A stretch of DNA of 47,132 nucleotides from CAUZFZ01 sp963579025 (lineage in GTDB: Bacteria > Planctomycetota > Planctomycetia > Planctomycetales > Planctomycetaceae): contig CAUZFZ010000070.1 of the NCBI GenBank assembly GCA_963579025.1, positions 1 through 47,132 of the forward strand. The letters are read 5' to 3'. The translations under genes were made by a program, and so were the position numbers. Below are positions 1 to 8,632 of this stretch, in pieces (position 1 is the first letter of the stretch; each line of letters starts with the position of its first letter). The notes beneath the pieces were generated by a model. That model saw only the letters and a list, made by a program, of their open reading frames with translations, did not search any database and was not told the DNA's origin.

Positions 1-6
1 TGGTCC

Positions 7-125
<119 letters not shown>

Positions 126-126
126 A

Positions 127-3100
127 CTAGATCGGTTCGTCGAGTGCCGACAGAAGCTGTGCCGACAGAGTGAACGCCTCGTTGATCTCGCCGGGCCGAT
201 TGTCGTCGAGGTCGTCTTCGTCACCCTCGTTTCCGGCTACCGTGTCGCGACTGCTGCCATTGCCGCGAACGATGTCGTCTCCATCACCGCCCAGAACGAC
301 GTCCTGACCACCGCCGCCAAACAGCGTGTCGTTGCCGTCACCGCCCAGCACGGAATCGTTGCCGGCCTGGGCGTTGACGAAGTCGGCACCGTCTGCACCG
401 GTGATCAGATCATTGCCGGTGCCGCTACGGATGCTATCGTCACCATCACCTCCATTAATCACGTCGTCTCCGTTATTGCCAATGATGGTGTCGTCACCAC
501 CCATTCCGAAGATCGTGTCGTTGCCACTATTCCCCTTCAGCAGGTCGGCTCCCGGACCACCTGTGACCAGATCAGGGCCGCTTCCCGCGAAAACCGTGTC
601 GTCGCCGATTTCCCCCTCGATGGTGTCGCCGCCGGCCTGACCGTTCAGGAAATCGTTCCCCAGCCCGCCGCGAATGACATCGTCGCCGATGTTCCCATTG
701 AGGTTGTCGTCGCCGTCGCCCCCGATCAGTGTGTCGTCGTCGCGACCCCCGACAATCGTGTCGTTGCCTGGACCGCCGACTATGGAGTCGTTGCCACGGG
801 CACCATCGATGACGTCCGCATCACCGCCGCCGTCGATCAGGTCTCGACCGGCCGAGCCGGTGATCGTGTCCTGCCCATCCCCACCAAGAACCTCGATGGG
901 TACAAGACCAAGGCGACCGCCACGGCCATCAAATGTGTCGTTCCCATCACCCAGTCGAATCGAAAGCGCAAGCGGTTGAATCCGGTCGATATCTCCAGAC
1001 AACAGCGGAGTAATCGTGCCGTCACCCAGAGTAACCGTGTCATCACCCGCCATGCCTTCAATGATGACAGTTCGCACGCTTTTTGAAATGACGATGGACG
1101 CGGTCGATGTTGTGACCACCATCAAGTCATCGCTATTTTGACTGACGCGGAACGTGTTCGCCTCGTCCGTTCCACGGATAATGACCGTGTCGGCACCGGA
1201 TGTTTCAGTCGAAACATTGCCACCATCGGCAAACGGTTCAATCGTGATCGTGTCGTTGCCATTACCGCCTCCGAGCGTGTTGTCTCCTTCCTCGCCGGTG
1301 ACGTCATCGTCCCCGAATCCGCCATCGATCGTATCGTCACCTTCACCACTGATCAGAGTGTCCATCCCGCCGCCGCCTTCGAGGCTGTCGTCGCCGACAG
1401 CTCCGTCGATCAGGTCGTCTCCTCCGCCAGCGAGGATCGTGTCGTTGCCATCGTTGCCATTAAGCGTGTCGTTCTGCGCAAAGAACGTTGGCGAAACAGG
1501 GACGGGCGGTGGCGGTGGTGGTGGCAGCACTGCTGTGATGCCATCGGCGATCGAGTCAGCCAGCCCCTGGGGATCGTTTTCGTCAACTTCAAAGTAGAGT
1601 GGGTCTCCCGGCTGGATGTCGTCAGGTGACGGACCAGGAGTGATGTTGTTCTCGACCGGTACACCCGATCGATTGATCGCGCCCGTCAGTGTTGCGATCC
1701 CCTCAAGCTGGGTCTGGAGATTGCCAAAGAAGAAGTTCTGCTGGCCCAGTCCGATGACCTCAATGTTGTCAGCCAGCAGTTCATTGATCGTGCTCTGGAT
1801 CTGTGCCCCGGCACCGTTGGGCGTGATGATTGCGTCGGGCGCGTAGACTGACCCCGGGACCGTTACTCCGCCAATACCTGTGTAGACGGGCAGACCGTCA
1901 TCCTCGTGGACCAGTCCGGGGCTATCCGTAGCCAGCAGCACGATGTGCCGCCTCCCTGCCTGAAACCCCACACCATCCATAGTCAAATCAGGATTCGTGG
2001 GAGAAATGATCGGCCCGTTCGGGTCGCCAGTGAGGTCCGGCGTGAATGTCGTGTACGCGGCGATTTCAGGGCCCACTGCTGCACCGGTGGCAACCTGATT
2101 CGCAAATGGTCCTGCAGCACCCGCGTCGGTGGTATTCCCGTTCCCATTGCCGTCGAATCCTGCACCGGTCGCAATCTGCCGTAGAGCCTCAAATGCAGGT
2201 TCTGCATTGCTGCCACCTCCAGGCAGTTGTCGCATTAGAGCTGCATCAATCGCCGCCTGAAACTGCGGCTCGGTCGTTGAGATGATCGGCTGATTGAGGA
2301 CATACGGTCGCCCGGCGAATGTGCTGTAGGTTTCGAATCGGCCCACACCGAACGCGAGTTCTACCCCAGCCAGTCGCGTTTGCAGCGTCGTGATGATCGT
2401 GGTGAATATGGAAAAAATGCTGCTACCGACATTCTGGAACGAACCTGTGTCATCGAGCACCAGAAAGACGTCGACCGGAGTCGTTACGTCGTCGTCCAGG
2501 ATCAAGCCTTCACCCTGGCCGTCTGCAATCGTTGCCCCGACTGGATTGCTCAGCGTGATGAGAACCGTCTCATCTGATTCGTTCCCGAGGTCGCCAATAA
2601 CATCGAACGGAACGTCCAACGATGTCTGTCCGGGAAGAAACGTCAGCGTGTCGCTGACCATCGGAGCAGTGAAGTCCGTACCCAGCAAAGCTGTCCCGCC
2701 CGCCGGTGTGCCATCTCCAGTAATGGTGTAGTCCACAGTCACTGGAGCCGTCGGAACTGCGGACAACGTGACCGTGAACACCGCACGCGTCGTTTCTCCT
2801 GTCTGGCCTTCCAGGACCTGCACGTCATTGACGGTAAATGCGTTGCTGCGCGTATCAATCAGGTCGTCACCTCGGCCACCGTTAATGAAATCAGCTCCCA
2901 GGCCCCCAAGCAGCGTGTCATTGCCGGCGTTACCCGACATCCGGTCGTCCCCGATCGCCCCCGGCCCGTCACCAACCATCAGGTCATTGCCACCGCCCCC
3001 GAACAGTGTGTCATCACCATCACCGCCCGTGACCGTGTCGTTTCCCAGGCCCCCGTTGGCCGTGTCGTCACCGTCGTTTCCGTCAACAGAGTCAGCACCC

Positions 3101-3996
3101 CGACCGCCGTCCAGGGAGTCATTATCGGCCTGACCCAGCAGCGTGTCCCGGCCGTCCTGACCTTCCAGCGTGTCCGTTCCGATATCACCCTCAAGAAGGT
3201 CATTGCCGCCGCCGCCGACGATCGAGTCGTCACCGTCCTGACCAAACAGCAGATCGTCGTTGCTGCCGCCGTTGATTGTGTCGTCGCCGACATCTCCGGT
3301 AATGCTGTCATTGCCCGTGTCTCCATTCAGGATGTCGTCACCGACACCACCGTCGATGGTGTCGGCACTGGCTCCACCGTTGATCACGTCGTTGCCGGAC
3401 TCACCATTGATGACATCGGCGCCGTCGTCGCCGTTGACCGTGTCGTCTCCCAGACCGGCGTTGATGATGTCTCGGCCATCGCCACCGTCGAGCACGTCGG
3501 CGGCGTTGCCTCCCGTGATCGTGTCGTCGCCGTCGTCGCCCTGGACGGTTGTTGGCAAATCGAGACTGCCAAGGATCGTGTCGTCACCGTCGCCGGCTTC
3601 GACGATCAGCTCAAGGACATTCGAACTGAATACCGAGGCCGTGACCGCTGTGAGATCGATCGTATTGTCGCCGTCGTCACCAATGATCGTGATCTTTGTC
3701 ACCGTACTGGCATCGATGTCTGGCAGTCCGGGCACGACCGTCCCGTTGCCCACGACTTCGACCAGCGCCGGAGACCCCGTGGCGGCCTGGACCGCGATCG
3801 TGTCGCTGGCGTCGGACGTGATCAGCAGTTCGTTATCGATCTGCACAACCTGGACAGTCAGCAACGTTCGCTGTTCCAGTAGTTCGATACTCTGAGACCA
3901 TCGGCGTGGACGAACCGGAGATGGCGCCGGTTTCCGGTCAGAGGCCGGGCATCGAAGACGTTCGCGAATGGTGGTCAGCCAGTGATTCAGTTGCAC
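127..3996 (-). CDS. Giant LEPR-XLL/RTX secreted protein with Calx-beta and VWA-like domains (paralogue 1)
   Basis: A 1,289-residue secreted or surface protein of unknown target. Order of parts: a basic N-terminus; the motif IELLEQRTLL (residues 37-46), which matches the LEPR-XLL export-type motif of planctomycete giant proteins; RTX-type calcium-binding nonapeptides (GGxGxDxLx) at about 133-382; a Calx-beta domain at about 388-503; a von Willebrand/integrin-like domain at about 507-820 starting with DDTGS (515-519), a DxTxS variant of the metal site; a poly-proline linker near 827; and RTX arrays at about 842-925 and 1036-1265, split by a non-repetitive segment. The start is GTG, with AGGTGA just upstream. 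The gene at 4143-8009 is a tandem paralogue with the same order and a near-identical C-terminal tail. RTX repeats normally fold on calcium outside the cell. No type I secretion genes are nearby. Domain calls are firm; the function is unknown. Confidence 0.93.
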   Translation of the reverse strand: MQLNHWLTTIRERLRCPASDRKPAPSPVRPRRWSQSIELLEQRTLLTVQVVQIDNELLITSDASDTIAVQAATGSPALVEVVGNGTVVPGLPDIDASTVTKITIIGDDGDNTIDLTAVTASVFSSNVLELIVEAGDGDDTILGSLDLPTTVQGDDGDDTITGGNAADVLDGGDGRDIINAGLGDDTVNGDDGADVINGESGNDVINGGASADTIDGGVGDDILNGDTGNDSITGDVGDDTINGGSNDDLLFGQDGDDSIVGGGGNDLLEGDIGTDTLEGQDGRDTLLGQADNDSLDGGRGADSVDGNDGDDTANGGLGNDTVTGGDGDDTLFGGGGNDLMVGDGPGAIGDDRMSGNAGNDTLLGGLGADFINGGRGDDLIDTRSNAFTVNDVQVLEGQTGETTRAVFTVTLSAVPTAPVTVDYTITGDGTPAGGTALLGTDFTAPMVSDTLTFLPGQTSLDVPFDVIGDLGNESDETVLITLSNPVGATIADGQGEGLILDDDVTTPVDVFLVLDDTGSFQNVGSSIFSIFTTIITTLQTRLAGVELAFGVGRFETYSTFAGRPYVLNQPIISTTEPQFQAAIDAALMRQLPGGGSNAEPAFEALRQIATGAGFDGNGNGNTTDAGAAGPFANQVATGAAVGPEIAAYTTFTPDLTGDPNGPIISPTNPDLTMDGVGFQAGRRHIVLLATDSPGLVHEDDGLPVYTGIGGVTVPGSVYAPDAIITPNGAGAQIQSTINELLADNIEVIGLGQQNFFFGNLQTQLEGIATLTGAINRSGVPVENNITPGPSPDDIQPGDPLYFEVDENDPQGLADSIADGITAVLPPPPPPPVPVSPTFFAQNDTLNGNDGNDTILAGGGDDLIDGAVGDDSLEGGGGMDTLISGEGDDTIDGGFGDDDVTGEEGDNTLGGGNGNDTITIEPFADGGNVSTETSGADTVIIRGTDEANTFRVSQNSDDLMVVTTSTASIVISKSVRTVIIEGMAGDDTVTLGDGTITPLLSGDIDRIQPLALSIRLGDGNDTFDGRGGRLGLVPIEVLGGDGQDTITGSAGRDLIDGGGDADVIDGARGNDSIVGGPGNDTIVGGRDDDTLIGGDGDDNLNGNIGDDVIRGGLGNDFLNGQAGGDTIEGEIGDDTVFAGSGPDLVTGGPGADLLKGNSGNDTIFGMGGDDTIIGNNGDDVINGGDGDDSIRSGTGNDLITGADGADFVNAQAGNDSVLGGDGNDTLFGGGGQDVVLGGDGDDIVRGNGSSRDTVAGNEGDEDDLDDNRPGEINEAFTLSAQLLSALDEPI

Positions 3997-4084
3997 GTTG
4001 TCACCTCAGCTTGTTTGTAGTAGCCGGATTTATCCCGCTGGTATTCGCTCTGCGATTTCAATGTCATCAGAAGGTTCTGCACGT

Positions 4085-4128
4085 CGCCTCACACACGGAG
4101 GCGTCAGAACAACCGCATGAATGCGGTT
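4085..4128. terminator. Two short hairpins between the RTX paralogues (possible terminator)
   Basis: The 146-base spacer between the two giant genes holds two small inverted repeats: CGCCTC/GAGGCG at 4085-4103 with a 7-base loop, and AACCGCAT/ATGCGGTT at 4111-4128 with a 2-base loop. They lie just past the stop codon of the upstream gene on the minus strand. There is no T-tract, so an intrinsic terminator is only a guess; transcript stabilisation or processing is equally possible. Confidence 0.3.
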
Positions 4129-4142
4129 ACTACGAACGCATG

Positions 4143-7100
4143 TCACTCCAGTGCATCCAGCTCCGCCAGCAGGGCTTCCGCCAGTGTGAATGCCTCGTTG
4201 ATTTCACCGGCGAGGTTGCCCGCGAGATCGTCTTCGTCACCTTCATTGCCGGCGATCGTGTCGCGGCTGCTTCCATTGCCGCGGACGATGTCGTCTCCAT
4301 CTCCGCCCAGAACAATGTCCCGTCCGCCTCCGCCGAACAGCGAGTCGTTGCTGTCACCACCGAGGACCGTGTCGTTACCGCCAGCGGCATTGATGAAGTC
4401 GTCGCCGTCTCCCCCTGCGACAAGATCGTTGCCATTCCCTGCTTCAATCAGATCGTCTCCATCGCCACCGTTGATTGTGTCGTCGCCGATGCTGCCGCGG
4501 ATCGTGTCATCACCACCGCCGCCGCTGATGACGTCATTCCCGCTGTGTCCCTTCAGGGAATCACTACCGACACCTCCACGCAGGACATCATTGCCAGCAC
4601 CGGCAAACAACGTATCGTTGCCCTCGTTGCCTTCGAGAGTGTCGTTTCCACCCATGGCATTGACGAAGTCATTACCCAGCCCGCCAATCAGGACGTCGTT
4701 ACCCACGTCGCCAATCAGCGAGTCGCTGCCTTCATCACCGCTGATCGAATCGTCGCCGGATTCACCATTGAGCGTGTCGACACCGAACCCACCCTGGATC
4801 GTGTCGTTACCATCGGCTCCCGCGACAAGATCGTTGTCGTCGCCAGCGACAATTCTGTCGCCACCAGCAGTACCGTTGATTGTGTCAGCGCCGCCCTCAC
4901 CGAGGATCTCAATTGGAAACGGGCCAGCGTTCCGATTGCGGCCATTGAAAGTGTCGTCGCCACTGCCCAGTCGGATCGACAGTGCCAGCGGGCGAACACG
5001 TCCGATGTGATCCATCGTGACGGTATCGTCACCATCCATGCCTTCAACGATGACCGAACTCACGCTGTCTGAAATGACGATCGAGGCCGTTGCCGTGGTG
5101 ACGACCATCAAGTCGTCTGCGTTCTGGCTGATAGTGAATGTGTCTGCGTTCGCCGAAGCGCGAATGATTACCGTGTCGGCACCGACTGTAGAAACAGACT
5201 CATTGAAGCTGTCGGCGAATGGTTCAAGGACGATCGTGTCGTCACCGTTGCCGCCAGCTAAAGTGTTGTTCCCCTCTTCTCCGGTGACGTCGTCATCGCC
5301 CGAGCCACCGTCGAGTGTGTCATCCCCAGGGCCGCTGACGACCGTGTCCATGCCGCTGCCACCGGACAGACTGTCATTACCAGCCCCACCATTGATCAGG
5401 TCATTCCCGGATGCCGAAACGATCGTGTCGTTCCCGGAGTTCCCGGAGAGAGTGTCATCGACACCGATCGCACTCGAAGGCGGAGGCGGTGGAGTGGGAT
5501 CTGGAGGCGCGATTGCTGCTGTAATTGCGGTCACAATCGCGTTTTCCAACTGTGTCGAGTTTCCAACATCAACTTCGAAGAACAGCGGGTCGCCCGGTTG
5601 GATGTCGTCGCTGTCAAGGATGGTGTCGTCGACGAAGTTCTCAATCGTGTTCTGGGTCGTGTTCAATGCACCGGACAAGAGCGAAATTGCTTCCAGCTCC
5701 TGCCGCAAACCGGCTCGTGAGTCGATATCGCCCAGAGTGATGACCTGAATTCCGTCGCTGACAAGTGCGTCGATCGTCTCCTGAATCCCGGCTCCCTGCC
5801 CATTCGGCGTGTTGAGGAATGGTAAGGTCGTAGACCCGAATGCGAACGTGGATGCCGGAACCATCGATCCGTTGGCTCCGGCATAGATTGGGTTCAGGTC
5901 GTCCTCATGGAGGACACGTGACGCATCCGTCGCGACGATCACGAACTTCCTTGCATTCGGTCGGAAGCTGACTCCGTCGGTCGCGGTCGCAGGAGACACG
6001 AACGTCGGCAGAATCACAGGTCCAGCCGGGTCCGGAATGAATGTGTTGTAGGCGGCAATGTCACCCGATGCCGGGCCGAACACGATTTGCGTCGTCAGCG
6101 GACCAGCCGGCCCATCACCGAGCGTGTCACCATTCAGATCAGCGTCCAGACCCAGGCCGGTTCCGATCTGAAACAACGCGTCGAAGATCGTTTCCCGACC
6201 CGTCCCATCGTCGGGGAGGTTACGCGCCAGCGCCGACGGCAGTGCCAGTCCGAACAGCGGCTCATTGGTAGAAATAACCGGCTGATTCAACACCCAGGGA
6301 CGATTGGCGTCGTCGTTCGTCCCCGGTGGCGTCGGAAATGCCTCAAACCGCCCAACGCCGAATCCGAATTCGATGGTCGGGAAGCTGCTCTGCAGGCTCG
6401 TAACGATCCCATCAAACGTCGCCTGCAGCGACTGCAGGACCAGACGGAACGACCCCGTATCGTCCAGGGCGAAGACAACATCGATTGGAGGCTCAGGGTC
6501 GTCCTCCAGAATGCGTCCTTCCGCAATTCCGTCGGCGATTCCGATCGTCGTTGAGTTTGAAAGTGTGATAAAGAATGTTTCATCTGCCTCAAACACATCG
6601 TCACCGATCACTGAAATCGGCACATTGCGAGTTGTTTCCCCTGGAAGGAATGTCAGCGTGTCCGTGAAGAGCGGCGTGTCAAAGTCGACGCCGGGTGTTG
6701 CCGTTCCGCCGGACAACGTGCCATCCGCCGTAATTGCATAGTCAACAGAGATTGGAATCGGCTGCTCCGAGGAGAGTACGACGGTAAACATGATTGACGT
6801 CGTTTCCCCGGCGTTCCCCTCCGGGGCGGCGATGTCAGCCACCGAAAGCGACACATCGTTAGTGACAATCAGGTCGTCGCCATTGTTGCCGTTGATGACA
6901 TCCGCCCCCAGTCCGCCAAACATCGAGTCGTCGCCAGAGTTCCCAGCCATCCGATCGTTTCCGACAAGCGTTGCGTCCGTTTCCCCATCGCCGTACATCA
7001 AATCCCGGCCGCCGCCACCGAAGAGTATGTCGTCACCATTTCCGCCGATGACGGTGTCATTCCCCAGCGCACCGTTGGCCGTGTCCTGACCATCTCCGGC

Positions 7101-8009
7101 GTCCAGCGAGTCGGCGCCGCCTCCGCCGTTCAGCGAGTCGTTGTCGGTCTGTCCGAACAGCGAGTCTCGCCCGGCATTTCCCAGCAACGTGTCGCTTCCC
7201 GCACCGCCGTCGAGAAGATCATTGCCGGTGTTGCCCAGCAGTGAATCGTTGCCGGCCTCTCCGAACACTTCGTCACCGTTGCTGCCACCGTCGAGCGTGT
7301 CGTTGCCGATGCCACCCAGCACGCTGTCGATTCCGGCTCCCGCGTCGACCACGTCGTTGCCATCGTTGCCGTTGATCGTGTCTTTGCCCGAGTTTCCGTT
7401 GAGGACGTCGTTGCCCTTATCACCGTTGACGACGTCGGCTCCATCGCCGCCGTTGATGGTGTCTGCGCCGAGGCCGCCGCTCAGGGCATCCATGCCATTG
7501 TTGCCGTTGATCTGATCTGCAGCCGTGCCGCCCGTAATCTGATCCGCTCCGTCGTTCCCGTTGAGAGTGGCTCCAATATCCGCACTGCCAGTGATCGTGT
7601 CGTCTCCATCGCCAGCGTCGACAATGATCTCAAGGCTCGCGCTGAAATCTGCCGTGGAGATGCCCGACAGGTCGATCACGTTGTTGCCGTTGTCACCGGC
7701 GATTGTGATCTTCGTCAGAGTTCCCGCCGCTGTTGGCGTGAGTGCAGGTATCGGAACTCCATTCCCCAGAACCTCCACTCGCGGCGCCAGATTGAAGTCC
7801 GCGCGAATGGCGATGGAATCTCCCGTATCGGACACGACGAATAGTTCCGTACCGATCGCAAACGCCTGGACAGTCAACAGAGTACGCTGTTCCAGATACT
7901 GAATAGTCGAGTGTGTCCGAGATGGCGCACACTGCACACGGCCCTGGCAGCGGCGTGGGCCGTTTTGCAGGCGGTTACGAACAGAGGTCAGCCAGTTGCT
8001 CAATTGCAA
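4143..8009 (-). CDS. Giant LEPR-XLL/RTX secreted protein with Calx-beta and VWA-like domains (paralogue 2)
   Basis: A 1,288-residue paralogue of the protein at 127-3996, with the same order of parts: basic N-terminus, LEPR-XLL-like motif IQYLEQRTLL, long RTX array, Calx-beta domain (about 390-500), VWA-like domain opening with ALDDTGSF, proline-rich linker, and two further RTX arrays split by a non-repetitive segment. The start is TTG, with GAGGTG seven to twelve bases upstream. The N-terminus (MQLxxWLTxxRxRL) and the C-terminal tail are strongly shared with paralogue 1, while the middle of the VWA-like domain has diverged and carries insertions. This points to an old tandem duplication with constraint on both ends. 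It probably precedes paralogue 1 on the same transcript. Role unknown; calcium-dependent adhesion or extracellular matrix formation would fit the domains. Confidence 0.93.
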   Translation of the reverse strand: MQLSNWLTSVRNRLQNGPRRCQGRVQCAPSRTHSTIQYLEQRTLLTVQAFAIGTELFVVSDTGDSIAIRADFNLAPRVEVLGNGVPIPALTPTAAGTLTKITIAGDNGNNVIDLSGISTADFSASLEIIVDAGDGDDTITGSADIGATLNGNDGADQITGGTAADQINGNNGMDALSGGLGADTINGGDGADVVNGDKGNDVLNGNSGKDTINGNDGNDVVDAGAGIDSVLGGIGNDTLDGGSNGDEVFGEAGNDSLLGNTGNDLLDGGAGSDTLLGNAGRDSLFGQTDNDSLNGGGGADSLDAGDGQDTANGALGNDTVIGGNGDDILFGGGGRDLMYGDGETDATLVGNDRMAGNSGDDSMFGGLGADVINGNNGDDLIVTNDVSLSVADIAAPEGNAGETTSIMFTVVLSSEQPIPISVDYAITADGTLSGGTATPGVDFDTPLFTDTLTFLPGETTRNVPISVIGDDVFEADETFFITLSNSTTIGIADGIAEGRILEDDPEPPIDVVFALDDTGSFRLVLQSLQATFDGIVTSLQSSFPTIEFGFGVGRFEAFPTPPGTNDDANRPWVLNQPVISTNEPLFGLALPSALARNLPDDGTGRETIFDALFQIGTGLGLDADLNGDTLGDGPAGPLTTQIVFGPASGDIAAYNTFIPDPAGPVILPTFVSPATATDGVSFRPNARKFVIVATDASRVLHEDDLNPIYAGANGSMVPASTFAFGSTTLPFLNTPNGQGAGIQETIDALVSDGIQVITLGDIDSRAGLRQELEAISLLSGALNTTQNTIENFVDDTILDSDDIQPGDPLFFEVDVGNSTQLENAIVTAITAAIAPPDPTPPPPPSSAIGVDDTLSGNSGNDTIVSASGNDLINGGAGNDSLSGGSGMDTVVSGPGDDTLDGGSGDDDVTGEEGNNTLAGGNGDDTIVLEPFADSFNESVSTVGADTVIIRASANADTFTISQNADDLMVVTTATASIVISDSVSSVIVEGMDGDDTVTMDHIGRVRPLALSIRLGSGDDTFNGRNRNAGPFPIEILGEGGADTINGTAGGDRIVAGDDNDLVAGADGNDTIQGGFGVDTLNGESGDDSISGDEGSDSLIGDVGNDVLIGGLGNDFVNAMGGNDTLEGNEGNDTLFAGAGNDVLRGGVGSDSLKGHSGNDVISGGGGDDTIRGSIGDDTINGGDGDDLIEAGNGNDLVAGGDGDDFINAAGGNDTVLGGDSNDSLFGGGGRDIVLGGDGDDIVRGNGSSRDTIAGNEGDEDDLAGNLAGEINEAFTLAEALLAELDALE

Positions 8010-8178
8010 GACGACACCTCGTTGGAAGAGACAGACCGTTCATGGTTCCCGCACGATTTGGGCGGGAGCTGCACCGTGGACACAAACATTCCCGCTAAAG
8101 CGATGTCGGGCGGCCGCGTAATCGATTCAGAGGGCGACCTGGCAGAATTCACATGACCGCTGCAGCCGATCTGCCGGA

Positions 8179-8218
8179 ATGTTGATCTGAGGCAGCGGTA
8201 TGTGCGGCAGATCAACAT
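8179..8218. repeat. Perfect 11-base inverted repeat
   Basis: ATGTTGATCTG at 8179-8189 is answered by CAGATCAACAT at 8208-8218 across an 18-base spacer. It lies about 170 bases upstream of the start of the minus-strand gene at 4143-8009. It could be a hairpin or a dimeric protein-binding site. No recognised regulator motif. Confidence 0.45.
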
Positions 8219-8291
8219 GTGCCTCTCACGCGACACATCGGCGCGTCCTGTAAACGGATCAGCCGGCGCGACGTGACATGCGGAGAGATGT

Positions 8292-8330
8292 CCCCTCTCT
8301 CCCGTGGGGAGAGGGTCAGGGAGAGGGGGA
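8292..8330. repeat. CCCTCTCCC/GGGAGAGGG interspersed palindrome
   Basis: CTCTCCC-GT-GGGGAGAG forms an inner hairpin, flanked by CCCCTCTC and GAGAGGGGG. This matches a dispersed palindrome, common in many bacterial genomes, that encodes peptides such as PLPDPLPTGERG when wrongly read as coding. That peptide appears in a spurious minus-strand frame here. Confidence 0.75.
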
Positions 8331-8463
8331 GTAAGGGAAACCGCCGACGGCACGTCGGTCATGCAATCCCAAGGCTGCCTGCTGCCGAATCGACCTGAGT
8401 CACTGGACGCGCGATGCTGACTCCGAGATCCTCCCGTGATTAAGGCGTGCGGCAGTCGAGAAG

Positions 8464-8564
8464 TTACCGCCCCCGACTTTACGTCGTGGGTTCTCGCGTC
8501 TTTGCACTACCGACTGCGTAGTGCAGCAACGCGAGAACCCCTGAGATAAACTCAGGGGCGGTAA
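8464..8564. repeat. Nested palindrome of about 100 bases
   Basis: A large imperfect palindrome. The ends are TTACCGCCCC and GGGGCGGTAA; further in are GGGTTCTCGCG and CGCGAGAACCC; the centre is TTTGCACTAC against GTAGTGCAGC. A short internal hairpin (CCCTGAG...CTCAGGGG) sits in the right arm only, so the two halves are not symmetrical. It ends about 55 bases before the Shine-Dalgarno sequence of the peptidase gene at 8633. With the two elements upstream it accounts for most of the gene-free stretch 8010-8632, in which I see no gene. Confidence 0.85.
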
Positions 8565-8632
8565 ATCCTCATCCGCCGCATGCCTGACACAGACCGCTTC
8601 AACACGCCGATCCGACGCATGGAGGAACTTCA

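Noticed and set aside
3906..5072. 388-codon plus-strand frame opposite the RTX gene
   Set aside because: The GxGxD nonapeptide repeats make every frame long and open; this product is a Val/Asp-rich shadow with no start signal, and the minus-strand gene has clear domains.
8000..8362. 120-codon minus-strand frame with PLPDPLPTGERG
   Set aside because: This peptide is the known translation artefact of the CCCTCTCCC palindrome; the frame also overlaps the RTX gene start.
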